Assembly: GCA_946482355.1 (NCBI GenBank)
Contig: CAMLRE010000012.1
Span: forward strand, 1-14,140
Origin: an uncultured Bdellovibrio sp.
GTDB taxonomy: Bacteria; Bdellovibrionota; Bdellovibrionia; Bdellovibrionales; Bdellovibrionaceae
Length of the DNA stretch: 14,140 nucleotides
Reading direction: 5' to 3'
Positions within the stretch are counted from its first letter, which is position 1. Each line of letters opens with the position of its first letter. The notes under the pieces were generated by a model that saw only the letters and a list, made by a program, of their open reading frames with translations, was not told where the DNA came from and ran no database searches. Of the stretch, positions 6,597 to 12,992 are shown in pieces. A program made the position numbers and the translations under genes.

Positions 6597-7670
6597 ATGT
6601 CTACTACTGATACTACTAGAAAAGCCAAATTCGATGCGACGACAACCATTTCTTCTGAATTCGGGATCTTCGGCATCCCCTTATCTGAAGAGGAGTGCCA
6701 ATTAGTTATGCTACCGGTTCCTTGGGAAGTCACAACTTCTTACGGAAAAGGGGCTTCAAACGGCCCGCGTATCATCCGCCAAGCTTCTGAACAAATCGAC
6801 CTTTTTGATTTCGAAACTAAAACAGCTTATGAAGCTGGTTACTTCATGAAAGAAATTTCTGAAGAAATTAACAATAAATCTAAAAACTTTAAAGAGATCG
6901 CGCAAAAAGTAATTCATATGAAAACTGAGCAGTCTAAAGACACTGCTACGATGGATAAATTAACAGCGCAAGTTAACCAAGCTTCTCGCGAATTAACTGA
7001 CTGGGTTTATAACGAAACTAAAAAAATTCTTAACGCTGGCAAATTATTTGGCCTAGTAGGTGGTGATCACTCAACTCCACTTGGCGCAATTAAAGCTATT
7101 GCTGAACAACACAAAGATGGTATCGGCGTATTACATATCGATGCTCACTCTGACACGCGTAAAGCCTACCAAGGTTTTGAACAGTCTCACGCTTCTATTA
7201 TGTACAACGTGATGAATTTACCTGAAGGTTCACGCCCTAAAAAATTAGTGCAAGTGGGAATCCGTGATTTCTGCGAAGAAGAATTTGATTTTATTAAATC
7301 ACGTTCTGACATTAAAACTTTCTTTGATGTTCCGACTAAGCAACGTCTTTTAAAAGGCGAAAGCTGGGCTTCAATTGCCGCTGATATCATTTCTGAACTT
7401 CCGCAAAAAGTTTACATCTCATTTGATATCGATGGTTTAGATCCACGCTTCTGCCCGTCGACAGGAACTCCGGTTATCGGCGGTTTATCAACAGATGAAG
7501 TGTTCTTCTTATTTTCAACTTTAGCAGCTGCCGGCAAGCAAATCGTAGGTTTTGACTTAAACGAAGTTTCAACAGGCGAAGAAGAAGAGTCAGAGTGGGA
7601 TGGCAACGTGGGCGCACGTATGCTTTACAAACTTTGCAACTGGTCTGTAGTTACAAATAACAAGAAGTAA
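6597..7670 (+). CDS. Ureohydrolase (agmatinase/arginase family)
   Basis: This 357-residue cytoplasmic metalloenzyme belongs to the ureohydrolase superfamily, which hydrolyses guanidino compounds such as agmatine or arginine to urea and an amine. All three metal motifs are present: GGDHS at 155-159, DAHSD at 182-186 and SFDIDGLDP at 275-283, giving the one His of the first, Asp-His-Asp of the second and two Asp of the third that hold two Mn(II) or similar ions. STGTPVIGGLS (288-298) and FDLNEV (319-324) are also family motifs. Residues about 85-145 form a charged, helical insertion between the N-terminal part and GGDHS that standard agmatinases (about 306 residues) do not have. The ATG at 6597 has ACGAGG 5 bases upstream; an in-frame ATG at 6498 has no ribosome site and would add a non-family stretch. 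The substrate cannot be decided from the sequence. It is probably cotranscribed with rsmG, 1 base downstream. Confidence 0.9.
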   Translation: MSTTDTTRKAKFDATTTISSEFGIFGIPLSEEECQLVMLPVPWEVTTSYGKGASNGPRIIRQASEQIDLFDFETKTAYEAGYFMKEISEEINNKSKNFKEIAQKVIHMKTEQSKDTATMDKLTAQVNQASRELTDWVYNETKKILNAGKLFGLVGGDHSTPLGAIKAIAEQHKDGIGVLHIDAHSDTRKAYQGFEQSHASIMYNVMNLPEGSRPKKLVQVGIRDFCEEEFDFIKSRSDIKTFFDVPTKQRLLKGESWASIAADIISELPQKVYISFDIDGLDPRFCPSTGTPVIGGLSTDEVFFLFSTLAAAGKQIVGFDLNEVSTGEEEESEWDGNVGARMLYKLCNWSVVTNNKK

Positions 7671-7671
7671 T

Positions 7672-8298
7672 ATGTCATCACTATCTGCGTATTTCGATTC
7701 TAGAATTCCTTTAATGCTTGAGCTTGGCTTTCGCGAAGACGGCATTGCTACACTTAAGAAATACGTAGAATTACTTTGGGCTTCGAATGAAGAATTAAAT
7801 TTATTCAGCCGCAAAATGACTGTGGAAGAGTTAGTGGATAACCACGTGATCGACTGCCTATTACCATTAAAACAATTTCCAGCAGGTATTAAGTATGCCG
7901 CTGATCTTGGTGCTGGTGGCGGTTTACCGGGCGTGATTTATGCGATTCAATTTCCTGACACTCGTTACATCTTGTTTGAAAAAAGTGTGCTTAAGCAAAA
8001 CTTTTTAAATAAATGTAAAACACTAGCGCCGAACTTAGTGGTGAATGGCGAAATCACGCATGACTTAGATAAAGTTCAAATCGTAACAGCGCGTGCGTTT
8101 AAACCTATTGATGTGATCTTAGATATCACTCGTATTTACTATGGTAAAAAAGGTAAGTACTTCTTACTAAAAGGTCGCCAAGAAAAAATCGACGAAGAAG
8201 TGCGCGACGCTAAAAAGAAATTCAAAGATTTAAAATTTGAATCGATTCCTTTAAAGTCTCCAGTGATGGAAGTCGAACGTCACTTGGTTCTCATTTAA
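7672..8298 (+). CDS. rsmG: 16S rRNA (guanine-527-N7)-methyltransferase RsmG
   Basis: This 208-residue protein is RsmG (GidB), which uses S-adenosylmethionine to methylate G527 in the 530 loop of 16S rRNA; its loss is known to give low-level streptomycin resistance. The N-terminal helical part carries NLFSR and the family-typical NHVIDCLLPL (57-66). The SAM-binding loop DLGAGGGLPGV is at 78-88, FEKSVLKQNFL at 102-112 follows, and VTARAFKP at 138-145 matches the SRAF-type active-site motif. The C-terminal GKYFLLKGR strand is typical. Length matches the family (about 207). It starts 1 base after the ureohydrolase stop codon and so is likely translationally coupled. In many bacteria rsmG sits beside mnmG and parA/parB; this location is different. 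Confidence 0.95.
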   Translation: MSSLSAYFDSRIPLMLELGFREDGIATLKKYVELLWASNEELNLFSRKMTVEELVDNHVIDCLLPLKQFPAGIKYAADLGAGGGLPGVIYAIQFPDTRYILFEKSVLKQNFLNKCKTLAPNLVVNGEITHDLDKVQIVTARAFKPIDVILDITRIYYGKKGKYFLLKGRQEKIDEEVRDAKKKFKDLKFESIPLKSPVMEVERHLVLI

Positions 8299-8319
8299 CT
8301 GTCTCTTGATCATTGACAC

Positions 8320-8335
8320 ACTGACTTCAGTTTTT
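8320..8335 (+). terminator. Weak candidate terminator after rsmG
   Basis: ACTG-ACTT-CAGT forms a 4-bp stem followed by TTTTT, 21 bases after the rsmG stop codon. The stem is short, so termination would be inefficient at best. Confidence 0.3.
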
Positions 8336-8400
8336 GGGCTAGACCTATAGCTAAATTTCAAACGCGTCTTGTTTTCATAAACAAATCCTCATGTACGATA

Positions 8401-8418
8401 GTTTTTGTCCGCAAAAAA
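8401..8418 (+). other. Hairpin in the leader of the 8443 gene
   Basis: GTTTTTG (8401-8407) can pair with the CAAAAAA run starting at 8412 around a 4-base loop. It lies between a possible -10 (TACGAT, 8395-8400) and the ribosome binding site AGGAGA at 8430-8435. It may protect or regulate the mRNA; the promoter itself is uncertain because no good -35 is present. Confidence 0.3.
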
Positions 8419-8442
8419 CAATTTTCTACAGGAGAAAAAATC

Positions 8443-8982
8443 ATGAAAACTATTTTATTTTTCGTTTTAGCTTTCGCAGGAATCACAGCGCAAGCTGACC
8501 AATGTGCTTGGAACTCAAAAACTGATGGCACATCAGCAAAACAATTAATTCAACAAAACTCAGAACTTATCGACTGGTGCTTAAACTGTGGCGAAATGAA
8601 GCCAGGTCTTATCTATGTAGTTAGCGATGTAAAAGTAGATAAAGAAACTAACGAAGTTATGGTTAAAGGCGTGTACAAACACAGCAAAAAACCAGTGACT
8701 GAAATGGTTAACAAAGAAGGCTACCATATGATCGATTTAGCTTACACTTATGTAAGAACAGCTTCTGATATCTTTACTAATCTTTCTCACTTAGTAGGTT
8801 GCCCTTCTGAAGGTTCATACTCTTTCATCCAAACTAAAGGTAACTCAAAACAACCTCACTACTACGATGCCCAAGGTGTTCGCCAAGCTTTCACAAAACA
8901 AGCTATGCCTGATGAAGGCCAAGACTACGGTGCTTGGTATAAAGAAAACGGCCGTAAGCCAGCTAATACTAAAAAGAAATAA
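8443..8982 (+). CDS. Small secreted four-cysteine protein of unknown function
   Basis: This 179-residue protein begins with a Sec signal peptide (MKTILFFVLAFAGITAQA, cut before D19). The mature part holds four cysteines at 21, 46, 49 and 120; residues 46-49 read CLNC, a CxxC spacing that could form a disulfide, bind a metal or act in thiol exchange, though there is no thioredoxin-like context. Other visible parts are a beta-like stretch at 55-80 (GLIYVVSDVKVDK then EVMVKGVYKH) and a lysine-rich end (ANTKKK). I do not recognise the family. The ATG has an AGGAGA 7-8 bases upstream, a strong ribosome site. It stands alone, and the strong terminator at 9008-9038 ends its transcript. It is probably periplasmic or exported; there is no lipobox. 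Confidence 0.85.
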   Translation: MKTILFFVLAFAGITAQADQCAWNSKTDGTSAKQLIQQNSELIDWCLNCGEMKPGLIYVVSDVKVDKETNEVMVKGVYKHSKKPVTEMVNKEGYHMIDLAYTYVRTASDIFTNLSHLVGCPSEGSYSFIQTKGNSKQPHYYDAQGVRQAFTKQAMPDEGQDYGAWYKENGRKPANTKKK

Positions 8983-9007
8983 TTGTTCCAGTTAACTAGC
9001 TACAAAT

Positions 9008-9038
9008 AAAAAACCCGCTCTTTCGAAGCGGGTTTTTT
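9008..9038. terminator. Strong bidirectional terminator between convergent genes
   Basis: CCCGCT (9014-9019) and AGCGGG (9027-9032) form the GC stem around a 7-base loop, with AAAAAA before and TTTTTT after. This gives a 12-bp stem if the tracts pair, and a T-run on either strand. It ends the 8443 gene (stop 26 bases upstream) and the dksA-like gene on the other strand (22 bases after its stop). Confidence 0.93.
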
Positions 9039-9059
9039 ATTTCTTAATTTAGAATTTAA

Positions 9060-9533
9060 TTATCTCGCGTAACGTTTATCAACCGATTCGCGGATCTCTG
9101 CACCTTCGATGCTTAAACGAGTCCAAGGAATCGCTTTAAGTCTTTCAGTTTCGATCATCTCTTCAGTTTCTTCGCAGAAACCGTAAGAACCATTTTCGAT
9201 TCTTCCTAAAGCACTTTCGATCTCTAATAATTGTGAACGTAAACGGTCTGTTTGAGTCATCACTTCTTGTTCAGCAAGGATTCTCATAGTTTGGTCGGCT
9301 TCATCACCACCGCGCTCAAACTGGTCTAATTTGCCACGAGCTTCTTTAACACGGTTTAATAAGTCATTTTTTGTATTTAATAATTTTTCGCGACATTCAG
9401 CGATTAATGTCTCGCTAAGTTTTGGAGCCTGGAATTCTACTTTAGGTGCTGCTGCTGCTGGTTTTAGATCAGTTACTCTAGTTGCAGTAGCCTTTGCTTT
9501 TGTCGCTTTCGGTTCAACCGTTGTTTTAGCCAT
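9060..9533 (-). CDS. dksA: DksA/TraR-family RNA polymerase regulator, cysteine-poor type
   Basis: This 157-residue protein has the DksA plan: a long coiled-coil hairpin at about 40-112 and a C-terminal globular part with GSYGFCEETEEM (115-126), then RLKAIPWTRLSIE (131-143). Proteins of this family bind in the RNA polymerase secondary channel and, with ppGpp, adjust transcription of rRNA and amino-acid genes. Classical DksA has four zinc-binding cysteines. Here only Cys120 remains at those positions (CEET instead of CxxC, and Leu and Gly where the last pair should be), as in the known zinc-independent DksA variants. The tip motif DxxDxA of E. coli DksA reads DEADQT (77-82), keeping both Asp but changing Ala to Thr. 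Residues 2-35 are an added Lys/Ala/Thr-rich tail. The start ATG has AAGGAGG 7 bases upstream. Monocistronic, ended by the terminator at 9008-9038. Confidence 0.9.
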   Translation of the reverse strand: MAKTTVEPKATKAKATATRVTDLKPAAAAPKVEFQAPKLSETLIAECREKLLNTKNDLLNRVKEARGKLDQFERGGDEADQTMRILAEQEVMTQTDRLRSQLLEIESALGRIENGSYGFCEETEEMIETERLKAIPWTRLSIEGAEIRESVDKRYAR

Positions 9534-9623
9534 GGTACCCTCCTTGCTTTGCCCAAACTCTTTAAATTCGTTTTCACAATGAATTTAGAGCCCAGTCTTA
9601 TCGGCATCTTCGCCAATTACTTA

Positions 9624-9640
9624 AGTTCCAAAATGGAACT
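9624..9640. promoter_or_regulatory. Perfect 17-bp palindrome upstream of dksA-like gene
   Basis: AGTTCCA-AAA-TGGAACT is a perfect inverted repeat with 7-base arms and a 3-base spacer, 90 bases before the dksA start. The form is that of a binding site for a dimeric regulator. Its 12-base core recurs at 910-921. The 275 bases between dksA and the next gene (9534-9808) otherwise hold only this repeat, the one at 9681-9709 and a weak hairpin. Confidence 0.5.
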
Positions 9641-9680
9641 GCACACATATAAATAGAATTTTGTAATTTATGCAACGAAA

Positions 9681-9709
9681 ATCTTACAGAAAATGAAATA
9701 CTGTAAGAT
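9681..9709. repeat. Perfect 9-bp inverted repeat
   Basis: ATCTTACAG (9681-9689) and CTGTAAGAT (9701-9709) are perfect inverted arms with an 11-base AT-rich spacer. On the minus strand the second arm is followed by TTTCG, so it could be a weak terminator for the 9809 gene, about 100 bases after its stop; as DNA it could instead be an operator upstream of dksA. The two cannot be separated from sequence. Confidence 0.4.
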
Positions 9710-9784
9710 GTTGAAATTATTAAATAATTTGCTGTCTATTGGTCTAGTTGCTTAGCGTTATTTCGCTCGTTTTGCATAAAAATG

Positions 9785-9802
9785 TTCTGAAGTGACACAG
9801 AA
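9785..9802 (-). terminator. Weak candidate terminator after the 9809 gene
   Basis: TTCTG and CAGAA (9785-9789, 9798-9802) form a 5-bp stem; on the minus strand it is followed by CATTTTTA, 7 bases beyond the stop codon of the small periplasmic gene. The stem is short and AT-rich. Confidence 0.3.
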
Positions 9803-9808
9803 TTTAGG

Positions 9809-10150
9809 TCATTTAAGGCAATTTTCTACATTTTTGATGATCAGGTCGGTTTGCTCGGCCAGCTTTTCAGCTAACTCTTGGCCTTTTTCACCACGCTTGC
9901 GAAGACTGGTTGAAGCCGTAAGCATACTGTTTGACACGGTCTTATGCGCACGGCCCGACGACTCCTTAAGCGCATCTGCATAGGATTCCATGCTATCAGC
10001 CATCATCTCATGATTCTTAATCAAACTTTCCTGCACAGATAACTGAGCGGCTTTCATCTGACGTAATTGAGATATTGCCTGCGAACAATCGTTAGCTGAA
10101 GCAAACAAAGGGCTGATTAATAATAAGAGTGTGATGGTTTTCATAACCAT
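9809..10150 (-). CDS. Small periplasmic helical protein of unknown function
   Basis: This 113-residue protein has a Sec signal peptide (MVMKTITLLLLISPLFASA, cut before N20). The mature part of about 94 residues looks entirely helical, rich in Gln, Glu, Lys, Ala and Met, probably a coiled-coil or helical hairpin. Its two cysteines, 22 and 111, sit at the two ends and could join by a disulfide that closes such a hairpin. No known motif is seen and the family is not recognised. Two ATG codons (10150 and 10144) are possible starts; neither has a clear ribosome site, and both leave the signal peptide intact. It lies between the TetR and dksA-like genes on the same strand, with gaps of 75 and 275 bases, so it is probably transcribed alone. 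CTTTGCAAAG, a 10-bp palindrome, is at 10156-10165 just before the start. Confidence 0.7.
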   Translation of the reverse strand: MVMKTITLLLLISPLFASANDCSQAISQLRQMKAAQLSVQESLIKNHEMMADSMESYADALKESSGRAHKTVSNSMLTASTSLRKRGEKGQELAEKLAEQTDLIIKNVENCLK

Positions 10151-10225
10151 CTAAGCTTTGCAAAGTAGTGTCCAAACTCTAAGCCGCCAAGATGGTTTAT
10201 ATTCGCTCTGATGACGTTTTTGAGG

Positions 10226-10855
10226 TTACCCTTTAATAAAATTTTCAAACTCGTCACGAGTTTGACCACTTAAATAAGGAAGTAACATTCGCATAATATG
10301 TCGGCGCGCTTTTTCGAAAGCCTTCGTGCTTGGCACATCACCGCGATCTGACGTTTCAAAAAACTGCATAAAACTATTTGATGATACGAATAAAAGCTCA
10401 CCGATGTATTCCATTTCGTATTTTGATTTCATCGGCGTCATGTAACCGGCTTTAACCCAGTGCTTGTACATGATGATCATCAGTAATCCTAATTTTTTCA
10501 TGTGCTGTTTCCAAAGTTTCGATAACTCAGGATCTTTTTTTCTTAACGTGAAAGTTTCGCGATGAAAAAATCTGTATTTCCAATACAGCGTTAAATTTCT
10601 TTCGATAAATTGTTGCAACTGAATTTGTTGATTTTTCTTTGCCAGCTTAGTTTGCGGCTTCCACACTTCAACAGTTTCTGCAGATAATTTTTTGAAAATT
10701 TCTCTGATAATCTGCTCTTTGTTTTTATAATGAAAATATAGATTTCCAGGACTCATTTTTAGTTCTTTAGCGATGTCATTCGTTGTGACATCAGTTGCTC
10801 CATCTGTATTAAACAGTCCTAAAGCCCCTACTAAAATTCTCTCTTTGGTCTTCAT
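10226..10855 (-). CDS. TetR-family transcriptional regulator
   Basis: This 209-residue protein has a TetR N-terminal DNA-binding domain: KERILVGALGLFNTDG at 4-19, then the helix-turn-helix TTNDIAKELKMSPGNLYFHY at 24-43 and KNKEQIIREIF to close the domain. The remaining 150 residues are the helical ligand-binding and dimerisation domain, which is variable in this family; the ligand is unknown. Lys and aromatic residues are common in it (LYWKYRFFHRE). The ATG at 10853-10855 has GAGGA 7 bases upstream. It is divergent from the transpeptidase gene with only 58 bases between starts, and a 19-bp inverted repeat lies there, so it probably represses itself and perhaps the transpeptidase. Confidence 0.93.
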   Translation of the reverse strand: MKTKERILVGALGLFNTDGATDVTTNDIAKELKMSPGNLYFHYKNKEQIIREIFKKLSAETVEVWKPQTKLAKKNQQIQLQQFIERNLTLYWKYRFFHRETFTLRKKDPELSKLWKQHMKKLGLLMIIMYKHWVKAGYMTPMKSKYEMEYIGELLFVSSNSFMQFFETSDRGDVPSTKAFEKARRHIMRMLLPYLSGQTRDEFENFIKG

Positions 10856-10867
10856 ATATCAGTCCTC

Positions 10868-10886
10868 ATATTTATTTTGGAAATAT
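10868..10886. promoter_or_regulatory. Candidate TetR operator between divergent genes
   Basis: ATATTT (10868-10873) and AAATAT (10881-10886) are inverted arms with a 7-base spacer, a size usual for TetR-family operators. The site is 12 bases before the TetR ATG and 27 before the transpeptidase ATG, so binding would block both. AT-rich intergenic DNA often holds such repeats by chance. Confidence 0.4.
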
Positions 10887-10913
10887 CTAAATCATTATGT
10901 TAAGATTATCAGT

Positions 10914-12242
10914 ATGATTCAAGGAAGAAGTCTAATTACCAAATGGATTTTGGTACCAACAACAATAATCGCTATTTCCGCTCTGCTGTATTTCAGAGAT
11001 AACTCTTCAAATGCCGACGGAACTCATGAAAAAACAACTGCCTTAGGAACCACATCAGAAGCTAGAAAGAAGTTAGCTGATGCCCTTGGCCGTTCATTAT
11101 GGAACAACCAACTACCGACTAAAGTTGAGATTGCAGACAAAGGTCTAGTTAACGTGAAGTACACGTTAGATAAAGATCTACAAGAGCAGTCAGAAAAATT
11201 ATTACTGCGTTACAAACCTGACTACGGCGCAATTGTTATGATGGATGCTGAAACAGGAAAAATCTTAGCGTTATCAAGTTACGTTAAAGGCCAGCCAAAA
11301 GCAGAAAATTTAACTTTACGTGCAACGTTTCCAGCCGCTTCTATTTTTAAAATTATCACAGCTTCAACTGCGGTTGACCGTAAAGGTGTCGAACCACAAG
11401 ATAAAATTGCTTTTAACGGTGGAAATTATACGCTTTACAAAAAAAATGTTCTTTCTGAAAAAGTAAATCGTTGGACACGTTTTATTTCTTTGAAAGATGC
11501 CTTTGCCAGATCAATCAATACAGCGTTCGGGCGTTTAACGTTAGAAACTTTAGATCCAAAAGATTTAGATGAATATTCAAGACGTTTTATGTTTAACAAA
11601 TATATTCCGGCTGATTTTCAAATTGAACAAAGCCAAGCGTTAGTACCTGAAGAAAAAGGTTTTGAGATGGCGCAAGTGGCTTCTGGTTATAATCGCTTTA
11701 ACACAATGAGCCCGGTTCATGGTGCGATGATTGCGGCATCAATTATTAACGATGGTAAAATTGTGGCTCCTTACTTGGTCGAAGAATTATCTTCTGATGC
11801 GCATGAATCAATTTACAAAGGTGAAACTTACGAGATCGGCCAAGCGATCACAGCTGATTCAGCAGCTAAAGTTCGTGAGTTAATGGAGCAAACTGTTTTA
11901 ACAGGAACAGGCCGCAAAACATTTCGTAAACTTGTGCGTGACAAAAAATACCGTGAAGTTGAAATGGGCGGAAAAACCGGTCACTTCTCGGGAACAAATC
12001 CAAAAGGCACTAATGATTGGTTCGTAGGTTATGCTTCTGATGGCGAAAATAAAGTAGCCATTGCTGCAATTACTGTGAATGTAAAAAACTGGACAGTGAA
12101 ATCTTCAGCGTTAGCAGAAATGATGTTTCGCGAACATTTCCGCCCGGGCCCAAGTTTAAAACCAGAGACTAAAAACTCAAGTCGACCATCACGGGGCAAT
12201 GGTCAGAACCTTCTTGCTGGCAAAGAATCTGACAAGTTTTAA
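10914..12242 (+). CDS. Membrane-anchored penicillin-binding transpeptidase
   Basis: This 442-residue protein has one N-terminal membrane segment at about residues 10-26 and a periplasmic transpeptidase domain that cross-links peptidoglycan. All three active-site motifs are present: SIFK at 143-146 (Ser143 nucleophile, Lys146), SIN at 200-202 and KTG at 354-356. No glycosyltransferase domain (GT51) is present and the region before the catalytic domain is short (about 80 residues), so it is a small class B-like transpeptidase; its septal or elongation role is unknown. The ATG at 10914 is preferred because the membrane segment follows it directly. The frame runs open back to 10773, but that part is antisense to the TetR start. 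No good ribosome site is seen. The last 23 or so residues (from NSSRPSRG) are encoded over the 3' end of the exonuclease III gene and look unstructured. Confidence 0.9.
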   Translation: MIQGRSLITKWILVPTTIIAISALLYFRDNSSNADGTHEKTTALGTTSEARKKLADALGRSLWNNQLPTKVEIADKGLVNVKYTLDKDLQEQSEKLLLRYKPDYGAIVMMDAETGKILALSSYVKGQPKAENLTLRATFPAASIFKIITASTAVDRKGVEPQDKIAFNGGNYTLYKKNVLSEKVNRWTRFISLKDAFARSINTAFGRLTLETLDPKDLDEYSRRFMFNKYIPADFQIEQSQALVPEEKGFEMAQVASGYNRFNTMSPVHGAMIAASIINDGKIVAPYLVEELSSDAHESIYKGETYEIGQAITADSAAKVRELMEQTVLTGTGRKTFRKLVRDKKYREVEMGGKTGHFSGTNPKGTNDWFVGYASDGENKVAIAAITVNVKNWTVKSSALAEMMFREHFRPGPSLKPETKNSSRPSRGNGQNLLAGKESDKF

Positions 12243-12942
12243 GATTCTTAACTAGGTTTGGCGTAACGCAAATATAGTCGATACGCCAACCGTTGTTTTT
12301 CTTTCTCGCTTCATCTTTATACGACCACCATGAATAAACATTTTTAGCTTCTGGATAAAAATGTCTAAAACAGTCTACAAATCCCATTTTTAAAAATTCA
12401 GAAAACCATTGGCGCTCTTCAGGTAAGAAGCCTGATTCAGTCGACAAAGCTTTTGGTGCGTACACGTCAGCTTCTAAGTGGGCGATGTTGTAATCACCCA
12501 CTAACACGATGTCGCGGCCACGTTTAATTTCGAAAGATAAGTGTAAGGCTAGATCCTTCAAGAAGCTTTGTTTGAAGTTGTGGCGCTCGCCACCAGATCC
12601 ACCGTTTGGAAAATAAATATTATATAAATCAAAATACTGGTGCTGTGTCCAAACGATGCGGCCTTCGTTATCGTAAGGCGGTTTATCAATCCCCTTGATC
12701 ACATTGATCGGGTTTTGATTCATGAATGTTGCTACACCTTAATAACCTTTACGTTCGGCCGATGACCAATAAGAATTTTTGTAACCTAAAGTGCGGATTT
12801 CAGGTTCAACTTGGTCAATATGGGCTTTTGTTTCCTGCAGGCAAAGAATATCCGGTTTATTTTTTTCAATAAAATCCGGCAAAGTCTTTTCATAGCAGGC
12901 GCGAACGCCGTTAACATTCCAGGTCACAATTCTTTGGTTCAT
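12169..12942 (-). pseudogene. xth: Exonuclease III-type AP endonuclease gene broken by one in-frame stop
   Basis: The reading frame from the ATG at 12940-12942 encodes 67 residues beginning MNQRIVTWNVNGVRAC and reaching SSAERKGY, then has a TAA at 12739-12741. It continues in the same frame with GVATF and the rest of the enzyme to a stop at 12169. Exonuclease III proteins read KGYSGVATF here, so one Ser codon (TCA to TAA is a single change) has become a stop. Everything else needed is intact: NVNG, LQETK with the metal-binding Glu, GDYNIAH, WRIDY and SDHCPVMVDLSF. The full frame would be 257 residues, a normal length. The enzyme cuts abasic sites and degrades 3' ends in base-excision repair. 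A restart at Met (12721-12723) would lack the first metal and catalytic residues. It could be a recent pseudogene, a sequencing error or, less likely, readthrough. The N-terminal part to residue 67 cannot be active alone. Confidence 0.9.
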
Positions 12943-12992
12943 ACGGATAAAGTAGTATCGTAAATGCGCAAAATGTGGCAACAATATTTCAG

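Noticed and set aside
10773..10913. N-terminal extension of the transpeptidase
   Set aside because: This part is antisense to the start of the TetR gene, and the membrane segment follows the ATG at 10914.
10897..10917. Six-codon leader peptide (MLRLSV) whose TGA overlaps the transpeptidase ATG
   Set aside because: There is no clear ribosome site before it, and so short a frame is expected by chance, although the ATGA overlap is neat.
12169..12723. C-terminal part of the exonuclease III gene as a separate protein
   Set aside because: Starting at the internal Met would drop the first catalytic and metal residues; the frame is continuous with the upstream part except for the single TAA.
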